The notes beneath the pieces were generated by a model. That model did no database searches and was not told the DNA's origin. It saw only the letters and a program-made list of their open reading frames with translations. Position numbers and translations under genes: made by a program. A DNA stretch of 42,392 bases from an uncultured Agrococcus sp. (GTDB lineage: Bacteria; Actinomycetota; Actinomycetes; Actinomycetales; Microbacteriaceae), in contig NZ_CAMEFJ010000013.1 in NCBI RefSeq assembly GCF_945915485.1, positions 1-42,392 on the forward strand. Direction: 5' to 3'. Shown piece after piece: positions 16,135-25,459 of this stretch. The stretch's first letter is position 1. Every line of letters begins with the position of its first letter.

Positions 16135-18207
16135 TTACTCCTTGTCGGCGCCGGGAATCGACTTCTGCACCTTCACCAGGAACTCGACGTTCGACTGCGT
16201 CTCCCCGAGGTTGCGGAGGACGACGTCGAGCGCCTGCTGCTGGTCGACACCGGCCAGCGCGCGGCGCAGACGCCACATGACCTTCGTCTCTTCCGTGCCG
16301 AGGAGCATCTCTTCGCGACGGGTTCCGGACGCATTGACATCCACTGCGGGGAATATGCGCTTGTCCGCCAACTGGCGCGAAAGGCGCAGTTCCATGTTGC
16401 CGGTGCCCTTGAACTCCTCGAAGATGACCTCGTCCATCTTCGACCCGGTCTCGACGAGGGCGGTCGCGAGAATCGTAAGCGAGCCTCCCTCTTCAATGTT
16501 GCGCGCTGCTCCGAAGAACTTCTTCGGCGGGTAGAGCGCGCTCGCGTCGACGCCGCCGGAGAGCACACGCCCGGATGCGGGGGCAGAGAGGTTGTAGGCG
16601 CGTCCGAGTCGCGTGATGCCGTCGAGCAGCACGACGACGTCATGACCGAGTTCGACGAGGCGCTTCGCACGCTCGATCGCCAGCTCTGCGACCGTCGTGT
16701 GGTCCTCAGCGGGGCGATCGAAGGTCGAGGAGATGACCTCGCCCTTCGTCGTGCGCTCGAAGTCGGTAACCTCCTCGGGGCGCTCGTCCACGAGGACGAT
16801 CATGAGGTGCACTTCGGGATTGTTCTGCGCGATCGCATTCGCTATGGCCTGCATGACGATCGTCTTGCCCGACTTCGGCGGGGACACGATGAGCCCGCGC
16901 TGGCCCTTGCCGATCGGCGCTACGAGGTCGATGACGCGCGTCGAGAGCTTGCTCGCCTCCGTCTCGAGACGCAGCTTCTCCTGCGGGTAGACGGGTGTGA
17001 GATCACCGAAGTCGACGCGGTTCGCGTTCTCTTCCGGGGTCTTGCCGTTGATGGTCTCGACCTTCGCGAGCGCGTTGTACTTCTGGCGCGAGTTGTTCTG
17101 CTCACCCTCGCGCGGCTGCTTGATGGCTCCGACGATCGCGTCGCCCTTACGCAGGTTGTACTTCTTCACCTGGCCGAGCGACACGTACACGTCGTTGGCG
17201 CCGGGGAGATACCCCGCCGTGCGGACGAACGCGTAGTTGTCGAGCACTTCGAGAACACCGGCGATGGGCAGCAGAACATCGTCCTCGAAGATCTCGGGGT
17301 CGGCGTCGCCTCCGCGGCGGCCGCGGTCGCGAGTACGACGGCCCTTGCTGTCGCCCGACTGCTGTTGGTTCTGGTCGTCGCCTCGACCACGTCCACGACG
17401 ACGACGGCCGCGACCCTCGCCCTTGTCATCATCCGAGTCGTCGGAGTCATCGCGCGAGGACTGCTGCTCGCCCTTCTGCTCGCCCTGGTCGTCGTTCTTA
17501 CCGCGACGACGGCGGCCGCGACCGGAGCCTTCACCCTGGCCGTCGTTGTTATCGCCCTGGTTCTTATCGCCTTGGTTCTTGTCGCCCTGGTTCTTGCTGT
17601 CGCTGTCAGCGGAGTCCTGCTTGCCGGACTTCTTGGATCGCGACTGCTTGCCCTGCTGGCCACTCTGCTGCTCGCTCTTGTCGTGCTGCTGAACGTCGGC
17701 CGCCGAATCCTTCGGCGAGTCCCCGCTCTGCCCGGCGTCCGTGGCCCGTTCTTGTTTGTCGGCGTCGGCCTTCTTGCCGCTCTTCTGCTCGGCGGGCGTT
17801 GCGGATGCAGCTTCTGCCGCCGGCGCTGCTTCCTGTTTCGCGGCCTCCGCAGCCTGCTTGTCCGCCTCGATCTCCGCCTTCGTGCGGCGACGACGCTTCG
17901 GCTTCTCCTCAGCGGGAGCCTCGCCTGCCTCCTCGGCGGCCTTCTTGGCGGCTTCCGCTGCCTGCTTGTCCGCCTCGATCTCCGCCTTCGTGCGGCGACG
18001 ACGCTTCGGCTTCTCCTCGGCGGGAGCCTCGGCCGAGCTGTCACCGACGGCATCCTCGCCCTGCTGGTTCGCCGTGACGGTCTTCGTGGTCGCGCGTCGA
18101 GTGCGACGCTTGGGTGCTTCCGCAGCTGTTGCGTCTGCCGTCGGTTCCTGATTGGTCTGGGCGACGCTTTCCGCGTCGTTGCTGCCCTGGGTCTGCTCGC
18201 TCGTCAT
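16135..18207 (-). CDS. rho: Transcription termination factor Rho with long disordered N-terminus
   Basis: RNA-dependent helicase that ends transcription. The conserved core starts near residue 304 (the RNA-binding fold [13 protein letters not shown]) and carries Walker A at 443-449 (SPPKSGKT), VLVDERPEE and the Q/R-loop region near [20 protein letters not shown]. The first roughly 300 residues are disordered, with blocks of Lys/Arg, Asp/Glu and Gln/Asn. They include an almost exact tandem repeat ([17 protein letters not shown] at about 69-83 and 104-120) and DKNQG repeats near 209-219. I see no N-terminal Rho_N helical bundle (LPELQALA...KSDLI type), which most actinobacterial Rho proteins have. 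Total 690 residues. Confidence 0.97.
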   Translation of the reverse strand: MTSEQTQGSNDAESVAQTNQEPTADATAAEAPKRRTRRATTKTVTANQQGEDAVGDSSAEAPAEEKPKRRRRTKAEIEADKQAAEAAKKAAEEAGEAPAEEKPKRRRRTKAEIEADKQAAEAAKQEAAPAAEAASATPAEQKSGKKADADKQERATDAGQSGDSPKDSAADVQQHDKSEQQSGQQGKQSRSKKSGKQDSADSDSKNQGDKNQGDKNQGDNNDGQGEGSGRGRRRRGKNDDQGEQKGEQQSSRDDSDDSDDDKGEGRGRRRRGRGRGDDQNQQQSGDSKGRRTRDRGRRGGDADPEIFEDDVLLPIAGVLEVLDNYAFVRTAGYLPGANDVYVSLGQVKKYNLRKGDAIVGAIKQPREGEQNNSRQKYNALAKVETINGKTPEENANRVDFGDLTPVYPQEKLRLETEASKLSTRVIDLVAPIGKGQRGLIVSPPKSGKTIVMQAIANAIAQNNPEVHLMIVLVDERPEEVTDFERTTKGEVISSTFDRPAEDHTTVAELAIERAKRLVELGHDVVVLLDGITRLGRAYNLSAPASGRVLSGGVDASALYPPKKFFGAARNIEEGGSLTILATALVETGSKMDEVIFEEFKGTGNMELRLSRQLADKRIFPAVDVNASGTRREEMLLGTEETKVMWRLRRALAGVDQQQALDVVLRNLGETQSNVEFLVKVQKSIPGADKE

Positions 18208-18338
18208 GTTCGCGAGTACTCCTTCATGTGGGTATGTGCCGCTAGAACGCGGCAGAATTCAGAAAATCGGATCAACACGAAACGCAATGTATGTCTGTCG
18301 TGCGTTGATTCGAGGGAAACCCTTCACCGAGTGCGGCG

Positions 18339-19274
18339 CTACCGGCGCTCGCTTGCGGGAAGTATCTCCACTGTAGCACCCGCGATGTCAACGGCCAGGA
18401 GCATCGCCTGCCATTCGCCATCCGCGGCCTCTACGAGATCCGCTGCTCGGATGCGCTGCTCCGGGTCGCTGCACATCACCAGAACACTCGGCCCGGCGCC
18501 CGAGACGACGGCAGCGTGACCGGCATTCCGCAGTGCGTTCACGAGCGAGGAAGTCTCGGGCATGGCCTCCGCCCTGTAGGTCTGGTGGAGCCGGTCTTCC
18601 GTCGCCGGCAGGAGCAGTTCGGGGCTCTGCGAGAGCGCCGCAACGAGCAGCGCGGCCCGCGCAAGATTGAACACGGCGTCTTTGTGCGGCACCGAATCGG
18701 GCTGCAGCGAGCGAGCGACCTCGGTCGACAACTCGCGTGTCGGCACGGCCAGCAGCAGCGAGACTCCCCTGTGGACCGCGAGCTTCTGATGGTGCGGGCC
18801 CTCATCGTCGACCCACGCGATGGTCAGACCGCCGAAGATCGCGGGAGCCACATTGTCGGGATGCCCCTCGAGCTCATTGGCGATACGCAGCACGTCGTCG
18901 TCGGAGATCTCTTCGACCCCCTCCATAAGCCCCTTGGCGGCCAGGATGCCGGCGACGATAGCCGCCCCGGAAGATCCCATTCCTCTCCCGTGCGGGATGC
19001 CGTTCTCGGCCAGGATGTCGAGCCCCGGTACATCGCATCCGGCGCTGCGGAGCACGTGCAGGAGCGTCGTTGCCACCAGGTTGCGTTCGTCCTGCGGCAC
19101 CGAGCCCTCGCCGACGCCACGGATGCGGACCCGTACGCCCGGCGTTTCGGAAACGGTCACGGTGACGTGATCGTGCACGTTCAGCGCGAGACCGAGCGTG
19201 TCGAAACCGGGCCCGAGATTCGCGCTCGTCGCCGGAACTCGAACGCGCACCGACCTCCCTGCCGGGACGTTCAC
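18339..19274 (-). CDS. thrB: Homoserine kinase
   Basis: GHMP-family kinase that phosphorylates homoserine on the way to threonine. The ATP-binding motif GIPHGRGMGSSGAAIVAGIL is clear, the N-terminal VPATSANLGPGFDTLGLALN is the family signature, and the C-terminal SGAGPSVLVM motif is present. The 311-residue length is normal. The GTG start lies three bases after the hom stop, so the two are one operon. About 130 bases separate its end from rho. Confidence 0.97.
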   Translation of the reverse strand: MNVPAGRSVRVRVPATSANLGPGFDTLGLALNVHDHVTVTVSETPGVRVRIRGVGEGSVPQDERNLVATTLLHVLRSAGCDVPGLDILAENGIPHGRGMGSSGAAIVAGILAAKGLMEGVEEISDDDVLRIANELEGHPDNVAPAIFGGLTIAWVDDEGPHHQKLAVHRGVSLLLAVPTRELSTEVARSLQPDSVPHKDAVFNLARAALLVAALSQSPELLLPATEDRLHQTYRAEAMPETSSLVNALRNAGHAAVVSGAGPSVLVMCSDPEQRIRAADLVEAADGEWQAMLLAVDIAGATVEILPASERR

Positions 19275-19277
19275 CGG

Positions 19278-20579
19278 TCAGACCGCCTCGGCGCGAACGA
19301 AGGACGAAACGCTCACGACATCGCTGTGCTCCGCGAGTGCCGTGATGACCGACTGCAGGTCGGACTCCTTCGCCGCGTGCGTGCCGACGACGAGCGTCGC
19401 GAGCGCTTCGTCGTCGCTCGAGCGCTGCTCGATCGACTCCATGGATACTCCGTTGTCGCCGAACAGCCCGGCGAGCCTCGACATGACACCCGGCTGGTCA
19501 CGAACCTCGAGCGTGACCTGGTAGCGAGTCACGACCTCGTCCATGGGAGCGATCGTGAGGTTCGCGGTCGGGGTCACGGCAGTTCCCGGGCCGCCCGCGA
19601 TGTGGCGACGAGCAAGCGACACGAGGTCGCCGAGCACTGCGCTCGCCGTTTCAATGCCTCCCGCGCCGGCTCCGTAGAACATGAGGTCGCCCGCGGCTTC
19701 CGCCTCGACGAAGATGGCGTTCTTCGCCTCGTGCACGGCCGCCAGGGGGTGATCGGCGGCGACGAGGGCGGGGTAGACACGGGCGTTGACACGCTCTCCC
19801 CCGTCGCCGTTGACGCGCTCGCAGATCGCGAGCAGCTTGATGACCCGGCCATCCTTCTCGGCCTGCGCGACCATATCCGCCGTGATGCCGGTTATGCCTT
19901 CGCGGTATACCGACTCGACCGGCACCGTCGTGTGGAATGCGAGCGACGCGAGGATCGTGGCTTTGCTGGCGGCGTCGAAACCTTCGATGTCGGCAGTCGG
20001 GTCGGCTTCCGCGTATCCGAGCTCGGTCGCAACTCGCAGCGCTTCTTCCAGCGAAGCGCCTTCTCTGTGCATCTTGTCGAGGATGTAGTTGGTGGTGCCG
20101 TTGACGATGCCCATGACGCGGTTGACGCGGTCGCCGGCCAGCGAAGCTTCGAGGGGCCGGATGATCGGAATCGCACCTCCGACCGCCGCTTCGAACGACA
20201 GCTGCGCCCCAACCGTCGCCGCGGCCGCGTGGAGCTCCGGTCCGTGGGCGGCGACGAGTGCCTTGTTGGCGGTCACGACATCGGCGCCCGCTTTCAGCGC
20301 TCCCAGCAGCAGGGTTCTTGCGGGTTCGATACCGCCCATCAGCTCGATGACGATGTCGCTCGAAGCGACAAGCTGCTCGAGATCGTCGGTGAGGAGCTCC
20401 TCCGGCAGCTCGACATCGCGCTGCGCGTGCACATTGCGAACGCCGATGCCCGCGAGCTCGAGTCGCGCCCCTACGCGCGCCTCGTATTCGTCACCGCGTT
20501 CCAAGAGCAGTCGTGCCACCTGTGATCCGACACTTCCGGCTCCCAAAAGGGCTACGCGCAGGCTACGGTACTCGTTCAA
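19278..20579 (-). CDS. hom: Homoserine dehydrogenase, TTG start
   Basis: Reduces aspartate semialdehyde to homoserine for threonine and methionine. The NAD(P)-binding motif is ALLGAGSVGSQVARLL near residue 10. The central catalytic region (ANKALVAAHGPEL, GGAIPIIRPLEASLAGDRVN) and the C-terminal ACT domain (TLEVRDQPGVMSRLAGLFGDNGVSM) are present. The best start is TTG at 20579, seven bases after GGAGG, giving 433 residues, the usual actinobacterial length. The TTG overlaps the lysA stop as TTGA. The ACT domain implies feedback control, probably by threonine. Confidence 0.96.
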   Translation of the reverse strand: MNEYRSLRVALLGAGSVGSQVARLLLERGDEYEARVGARLELAGIGVRNVHAQRDVELPEELLTDDLEQLVASSDIVIELMGGIEPARTLLLGALKAGADVVTANKALVAAHGPELHAAAATVGAQLSFEAAVGGAIPIIRPLEASLAGDRVNRVMGIVNGTTNYILDKMHREGASLEEALRVATELGYAEADPTADIEGFDAASKATILASLAFHTTVPVESVYREGITGITADMVAQAEKDGRVIKLLAICERVNGDGGERVNARVYPALVAADHPLAAVHEAKNAIFVEAEAAGDLMFYGAGAGGIETASAVLGDLVSLARRHIAGGPGTAVTPTANLTIAPMDEVVTRYQVTLEVRDQPGVMSRLAGLFGDNGVSMESIEQRSSDDEALATLVVGTHAAKESDLQSVITALAEHSDVVSVSSFVRAEAV

Positions 20580-21964
20580 GATGTTTCCTCCAGGGTGTTT
20601 CGTCGTGCCAACCCGAGATCCCGGGCCAGCACATCGTCCAGTGTCTCGCGGCGAATGATGCGCCGCACTTCTCCGTCGCGCACGGACACCATGCCCGGGC
20701 GCGGTTTCGCGTTGTAGTTGCTCGAGAGCGAATGGCAGTACGCCCCCGTCGCAGCGACCGCGAGCAAGTCGCCCCTTCGAACGTCTGCCGGCAGCCATTC
20801 GTGCAGCACGACGATGTCTCCCGACTCGCAGTGCATGCCCACGACGCGTGCAAGCATCGCCTCGCCATCGGATGCTCGATTCACGATACGAGCCGAGTAT
20901 TCGGCTCCGTAGAGCGCGGGCCTCGCGTTGTCGCTCATCCCTCCGTCGACGGAAACGTACGTGCGGGTGCCGCCTTCGAGCTGCACGGGCTTGATGTTTC
21001 CGACTTCGTACAGGGTTACCCCCGCGGGGCCGACGATCGAGCGACCGGGTTCGAAACAGAGCGTCGGACGCGCGATTCCCAGTCGAGAGCAGGTTTCGTC
21101 GACAGCAGTGTTCAGCTCGGAGGCGAACGTCTCCAGATCTATCTCGTCGTCGGACTCCACGTACCGGATGCCGAAGCCGCCGCCGAGGTTCAATTCAGGG
21201 ATGTCGCCGTCGGCGAGCAACGACGCGTGCAGTTCGAGCATCCTGGCGGCCGACTCGATGTGCCCGCCGCTCGAGGCGATCTGCGAACCGATGTGGCAGT
21301 GCAGCCCGAGCAGTCGCAGACTCTCGTGTGAGCGGATGCGCGCCACGAGCTCCGGCACCGCGGAGGGCACCACGCCGAACTTCTGATCCTCGTGCGCCGT
21401 CGCGAGATAGTCGTGTGTAGACGCGTGGACGCCGACCGCCACCCGGAGGCGAACAGGCTGCTGCTGACCGGCAGCGGCTGCGGCTGCGGCGACCCGATCG
21501 ATCTCCTCGAGACTGTCGAGCACGATCGAGCCGAGCCCCTCTCGCACGGCGCGTTCGATCTCGGCATCCGACTTGTTGTTGCCGTGCAGACCCATCTGCG
21601 CGGCAGGAACTCCCGCCGCGAGCGCGAGCGCCATCTCTCCGAGCGAGCAGACGTCGACGCGCAAACCCTCGTCGATCATCCAGGTGGCGACATCCGCCGT
21701 CAGCAGCGCTTTGCCCGCGTAGTAGACGTGCACGTCGCCGAGGTGGCGCTCGAACGTCTCCCTGAACGTTCGCGCACGCTCGCGTACCTCGCGCTCGTCG
21801 ATCAGCAGCAGCGGCGTGCCGTATTCGGCAGCGAGCTCGGTCAAGGGCTTCCCGGCGAACTGCACGACACCGTCGACCCGCTCCGCGTGGGCTGGCCAAA
21901 CGCCTTCGTGCAGAGCGTCGACACTTTCGGTGGGAAGCAGCGAAGGTGCAAGGGGGTTCGTCAC
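20576..21964 (-). CDS. lysA: Diaminopimelate decarboxylase
   Basis: PLP enzyme that makes L-lysine from meso-diaminopimelate. The PLP lysine is in VHVYYAGKALLTADVATWM. The glycine-rich phosphate site (LNLGGGFGIRY), the HCHIGSQI motif and the C-terminal catalytic residues (GMHCESGDIVV, GAYCHSLSSNYNAKPRP) are all present. 462 residues is normal for the family. It lies eleven bases after argS and overlaps the hom start by three bases. The order argS-lysA-hom-thrB is common in actinobacteria. Confidence 0.97.
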   Translation of the reverse strand: MTNPLAPSLLPTESVDALHEGVWPAHAERVDGVVQFAGKPLTELAAEYGTPLLLIDEREVRERARTFRETFERHLGDVHVYYAGKALLTADVATWMIDEGLRVDVCSLGEMALALAAGVPAAQMGLHGNNKSDAEIERAVREGLGSIVLDSLEEIDRVAAAAAAAGQQQPVRLRVAVGVHASTHDYLATAHEDQKFGVVPSAVPELVARIRSHESLRLLGLHCHIGSQIASSGGHIESAARMLELHASLLADGDIPELNLGGGFGIRYVESDDEIDLETFASELNTAVDETCSRLGIARPTLCFEPGRSIVGPAGVTLYEVGNIKPVQLEGGTRTYVSVDGGMSDNARPALYGAEYSARIVNRASDGEAMLARVVGMHCESGDIVVLHEWLPADVRRGDLLAVAATGAYCHSLSSNYNAKPRPGMVSVRDGEVRRIIRRETLDDVLARDLGLARRNTLEETS

Positions 21965-21975
21965 AGAATCTCCAG

Positions 21976-23634
21976 CTACATGCGCTCGGGTGCTTGGACG
22001 CCGAGCTTATCGAGTGCGCTCGCGATCACGGTGCGCACTGCGTCGTTCAGCCACAACCGCGTCCTGTGCACGGTCGTAACCTCGTCATCGCCCTGCGGGA
22101 TCACGCGTCGGGCGTCGTACCACCGGTGATAGTGACCGGCGATCTCCTCGATGTGCCGGGCAACGCGGTGCGGTTCTCGCAGCGTTGCCGCCGCTGTAAG
22201 GATACGCGGATAATCGGCGAGGGCGCCAAGGAGGGCCGACTCGGTCTCGTGATCGAGCAGGCTCGCGTCGAATTCGCTGCGGTCGACGCCCGACGCTGCC
22301 GCATTCCGCGCAACAGCGCAGGTGCGGGCGTGCGCGTACTGCACGTAGAAGACGGGGTTCTCGTTGGAACGCTTCTGCAACAGTTCGAGATCGATGTCCA
22401 ACGGCGTGTCCGCACTCGAGCGCTCGAGCGCGTAACGGGCCGCGTCGACACCAACGGCATCCACGAGGTCCTGCATCGTCACGATCGTGCCTGCACGCTT
22501 GGACATGCGAACGGGCTTGCCGTCCTTGACCAGGTTGACCATCTGGCCGATCAGCAGCTGCAGGTTGTCCCCGGGGGTGTCGCCGAACGCGGCGCACATC
22601 GCCATCATGCGACCGACGTAGCCGTGGTGGTCTGCTCCGAGCATGATGATGCACTGGTTGAAACCCCGCTCGCGCTTGTTCAAGTAGTAGGCGAGATCGC
22701 CGGAGAAGTACGCGGGTGCCCCGTTCGAGCGAACGATGACGCGATCCTTGTCGTCGCCGAAGTCGGTCGTGCGCAGCCATGTCGCGCCCTCGTGCTCGAA
22801 GACGTGCCCGAGCTCGCGGAGCCGTTCGATGGCGCGCTCGACATCTCCGTTCGACTGGACTTCGTGCTCGTGGAAGAACACGTCGAATTCGACGCCGAAA
22901 TCCTCGAGATCCTGCTTGATCTCACCGAACATGAGGGCGACGCCGGTCGATCGGAACGCCTCCTGCAGCGCGGCATCGTCGAGCCCGTCGAGGTCGCCGT
23001 CGTACCGCTCGGCGACCTTCGCGGCGATGTCGTGAATGTACAGACCGCCGTACCCGTCCTCCGGCGCCGACTCACCCCTGTGCGCTGCGACAAGACTCCT
23101 GGCGAAGCGATCGATCTGCGCGCCGTGGTCGTTGAAGTAGTACTCGCGGGTGACGGTCGCGCCCTGCGTCTGCAGCACGCGCGCAAGGGCATCGCCGACG
23201 GCGGCCCAGCGAGTGCCTCCCATATGGATGGGGCCGGTGGGGTTGGCGGAAACGAACTCGAGGTTGATGACCTTGTCGGCCAGCGCGTCGGAAAACCCGA
23301 ACGAATCGCCCTCCTCGACGATTGCCCTGGCCAGTTCGCCGGCCGCAGCAGTATCGAGCACGACGTTGATGAACCCCGGGCCGGCCACCTCTGCCTTCGC
23401 CACGCCTTCGGTCATTGTGAGTTCGGATGCAATGTCGGCGGCCAGTTCGCGCGGATTCGTGCCGACGCGCTTCGCGAATCGCATGGCCACGTTCGTCGCC
23501 CAGTCGCCGTGTTCCCTCTGCCTGGGTCGCTCCAGCACGATATCGGCTTCGGTAACGGCAATTTCCGGGTTGCGGCGCGAGATCGCACGCTCGGCGGCGG
23601 CGAACACGGCACGCGTCAAGGCGGCTGGATTCAT
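21976..23634 (-). CDS. argS: Arginyl-tRNA synthetase
   Basis: Charges tRNA-Arg. The class I signatures are [17 protein letters not shown] (HIGH-type) and [11 protein letters not shown] (KMSKS-type). The N-terminal tRNA-binding domain begins [16 protein letters not shown]. An upstream in-frame start at 23697 would overlap the divergent lipoprotein gene; ATG 23634 is preferred and lies eight bases after a TAGGAT hexamer (minus strand, 23642-23647), so the mRNA may have a one-base leader. It heads the lysA-hom-thrB unit. Confidence 0.97.
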   Translation of the reverse strand: MNPAALTRAVFAAAERAISRRNPEIAVTEADIVLERPRQREHGDWATNVAMRFAKRVGTNPRELAADIASELTMTEGVAKAEVAGPGFINVVLDTAAAGELARAIVEEGDSFGFSDALADKVINLEFVSANPTGPIHMGGTRWAAVGDALARVLQTQGATVTREYYFNDHGAQIDRFARSLVAAHRGESAPEDGYGGLYIHDIAAKVAERYDGDLDGLDDAALQEAFRSTGVALMFGEIKQDLEDFGVEFDVFFHEHEVQSNGDVERAIERLRELGHVFEHEGATWLRTTDFGDDKDRVIVRSNGAPAYFSGDLAYYLNKRERGFNQCIIMLGADHHGYVGRMMAMCAAFGDTPGDNLQLLIGQMVNLVKDGKPVRMSKRAGTIVTMQDLVDAVGVDAARYALERSSADTPLDIDLELLQKRSNENPVFYVQYAHARTCAVARNAAASGVDRSEFDASLLDHETESALLGALADYPRILTAAATLREPHRVARHIEEIAGHYHRWYDARRVIPQGDDEVTTVHRTRLWLNDAVRTVIASALDKLGVQAPERM

Positions 23635-23641
23635 ACGCTCA

Positions 23642-23651
23642 ATCCTATGCT
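23642..23651. promoter_or_regulatory. Overlapping divergent -10 elements for argS and the lipoprotein gene
   Basis: TATGCT (plus strand, 23646-23651) is six bases before the lipoprotein ATG at 23658. TAGGAT (minus strand, 23647-23642) is seven bases before the argS ATG at 23634. The two hexamers share bases 23646-23647, so the promoters probably exclude each other. Confidence 0.5.
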
Positions 23652-23657
23652 TGGTGC

Positions 23658-24227
23658 ATGCGTATCCGTGCACTCGTAGCTCCTGTAGCGCTCGCACTCG
23701 TCACGATCGGTCTGACGGGATGCCAGCCCGGCCTCCTCGCACCCGCTGACGACGAGCACGTCCCCGGCCTGCAGGACCCATCAGCAACTCCCGAACCGTC
23801 CGCGAGCGAAGGCGAGCCGGAAGAGCCGCCGACGCAGTCGCCGCTCGGCGGCGGAGACGCGCTCGATGTCACGTGCGAAGAGGTCCTCACGCTCGATCAG
23901 CTCTACGACTTCGATCCGAACTTCACCCCGACCGACGAAGCGGCACGAGATCTGCCGCCGGTGTTCGAAACCATCGCCGACGCCGACGGCATCGTCTGCG
24001 CCTTTACGCACGTCACAGCAGAACAGATGCTGCTGGTAGGCGTCGCACCCAGCGGCACCGAACTGGGTGACGACGAGGGGTATACGAACGAAGTCGGCAT
24101 CGGCACCGTCGCGGAAGAGTTCGGCGGCTACGTCGTCGCGGTCGGATCCACGTACTTCGGCGACCCCTCGGATGCAGAGGGCCTGGTCGAAACCGTCTCG
24201 CTCAACATGCCCGACCCGGGCGAGTAG
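23658..24227 (+). CDS. Small secreted lipoprotein of unknown function
   Basis: A 189-residue protein with a lipoprotein signal: [22 protein letters not shown], with lipobox LTGC and the lipidated Cys at residue 22. A low-complexity Pro/Glu/Ser linker (about 35-60) leads to a folded acidic domain of about 120 residues with two further cysteines (VTCEEVL and IVCAFTH), which could form a disulfide. I do not recognise the fold. It starts 24 bases from argS on the other strand with no ribosome site, and is probably leaderless. Anchoring on the outer face of the cell membrane is inferred from the lipobox. Confidence 0.85.
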   Translation: MRIRALVAPVALALVTIGLTGCQPGLLAPADDEHVPGLQDPSATPEPSASEGEPEEPPTQSPLGGGDALDVTCEEVLTLDQLYDFDPNFTPTDEAARDLPPVFETIADADGIVCAFTHVTAEQMLLVGVAPSGTELGDDEGYTNEVGIGTVAEEFGGYVVAVGSTYFGDPSDAEGLVETVSLNMPDPGE

Positions 24228-24551
24228 CGACTGCCTGCGGCGCCGCAGCGCCTCCTGCGCAGCATCTGCCCTCAGCGCCTGCCCTCTCGCCTCCCCACAG
24301 CATCCGCATCCCCGCATCCCGTCCCAACCGAATTCGCTCCTCCGCCGCGCTTCCGTGTCAACTTCTCGGTCGCCCGGCGATGAGAAGGCGTTTTCACGGC
24401 GTGTCGTCGCTCAGCGACCGAGAAGTTGACGTGCTCGAAGACGATGGGGCATACACAGGACGCTCGGAGGGGCGAGCACGGGAGTCGAAGAACGGGCAAG
24501 CCCGGGAGGCTCAAGGAGGCTCTTGCGTGTCATCCCAGAGGCAGCTGCGGG
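24228..24551. other. Intergenic stretch between convergent genes
   Basis: About 320 bases without a credible gene. It holds only the second copy of the palindromic element (24357-24430). The open frames here are short, have composition unlike neighbouring genes and mostly read through the palindrome. Confidence 0.7.
24357..24430. repeat. Palindromic repeat element, copy 2
   Basis: Perfect 17-base arms GTCAACTTCTCGGTCGC (24357-24373) and its complement (24414-24430) enclose 40 bases that differ from copy 1 at seven positions. TGAG (24381-24384) pairs with CTCA (24410-24413), where copy 1 has TGGG with CCCA, so one base pair changed on both sides. It lies between the convergent lipoprotein and transglutaminase-like genes. 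Confidence 0.9.
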
Positions 24552-25337
24552 TCAGCGCAACTGCACCCACTCGTCACTCGACTCGATCTCTAGCGTTTCG
24601 TCATTGGTCGCATCAACGCGCATCGACCGCAGCGTGACACCGGATCCAGTGTTCGTCGCCCAAGCGGTCTCCTCGGCATCGAGCCCCGTCGAAATCCTGA
24701 TCATGCTCGCGCGCGGAGCCAAGAACGTCGCGTCCACGAGCCACCACTGCTCGTCGATGAACACTTCGGCAACCGCGTGGAAGTCCTGCGGCTGCAGCTG
24801 CGGCGCATACACACTGACATAGCGGGCCGGGATGCCCAGCGCGCGGACGAGCGCGATCGTCACGTGCGCATAATCACGGCACATACCGCCCGACTTCTGC
24901 AGCGAGTCGGTCGAGGTATCGTCGAGATCCGACAGCTCGGGACGGTACTCGAACGATCTGGCGATCCAGCGAACGATCGCTTCGACAGCGACCCGCGGCT
25001 CGGCCCCTCCGAAGCGCTCGGACGCGAACGCACGCACAGCATCCACATCGACGTAGCGCGACGTGGCCGCGTAACGCTGAGGGTCGTCCATCCAGGGGAT
25101 GGGCGCACTGCCCTCGATCTCCGCCTGCAACGAGAACGACAGCTCACCGGCCGGGGTCGACACTCGAAGCTCTCGCTGCCCGTGTCGCTCTTCAACCGTT
25201 TCGGGCACGATCTCCTCACCGTCGAACGCGACCACCACTCGTTCACGCGCCGCGTACGCGGGCACGGGCGTTGCCAGGATGCGATACTCCGTAGGATGCG
25301 CGGCGCGCAGCACAAATTCAGACTCGATTCGACGCAC
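24552..25337 (-). CDS. Transglutaminase-like cysteine peptidase-fold protein
   Basis: About 261 residues. The transglutaminase core is clear: the cysteine in SGGMCRDYAHVTIALVRALG, the histidine in QDFHAVAEVFIDE and the aspartate in WWLVDATFLAPR. The N-terminal half is the beta-rich domain usual for these proteins. Family members include amidases, peptidases and proteins with no known reaction; nothing here narrows the choice. The GTG at 25337 (VRRIESEFVLRA) is the start nearest the conserved domain, but no ribosome site or -10 fits it, so the start is uncertain. The frame stays open to 25502. The gene is convergent with the lipoprotein gene. Confidence 0.82.
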   Translation of the reverse strand: MRRIESEFVLRAAHPTEYRILATPVPAYAARERVVVAFDGEEIVPETVEERHGQRELRVSTPAGELSFSLQAEIEGSAPIPWMDDPQRYAATSRYVDVDAVRAFASERFGGAEPRVAVEAIVRWIARSFEYRPELSDLDDTSTDSLQKSGGMCRDYAHVTIALVRALGIPARYVSVYAPQLQPQDFHAVAEVFIDEQWWLVDATFLAPRASMIRISTGLDAEETAWATNTGSGVTLRSMRVDATNDETLEIESSDEWVQLR

Positions 25338-25459
25338 GCATCGAGTTTCGCACAGATTCGTAGGCGCGAAAACGGGAGTGCGCTCGGCGACGCCGCACCC
25401 GCCGTTCGGAGGAACACCGGGCGGGACGGCCCGTGATTCAACAGGAGTGCTCGGGAGTC

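Noticed and set aside
15004-18519. A 1171-codon open frame on the plus strand opposite rho and prfA
   Set aside because: It is the antisense reading of rho and prfA. Its Leu/Arg/Val-rich make-up follows from the GC-rich codon pattern of those genes, and it has no recognisable domain.
18516-20525. Plus-strand frame of 669 codons opposite thrB and hom
   Set aside because: Antisense shadow of two certain genes; rich in Arg, Asp and His with no motifs.
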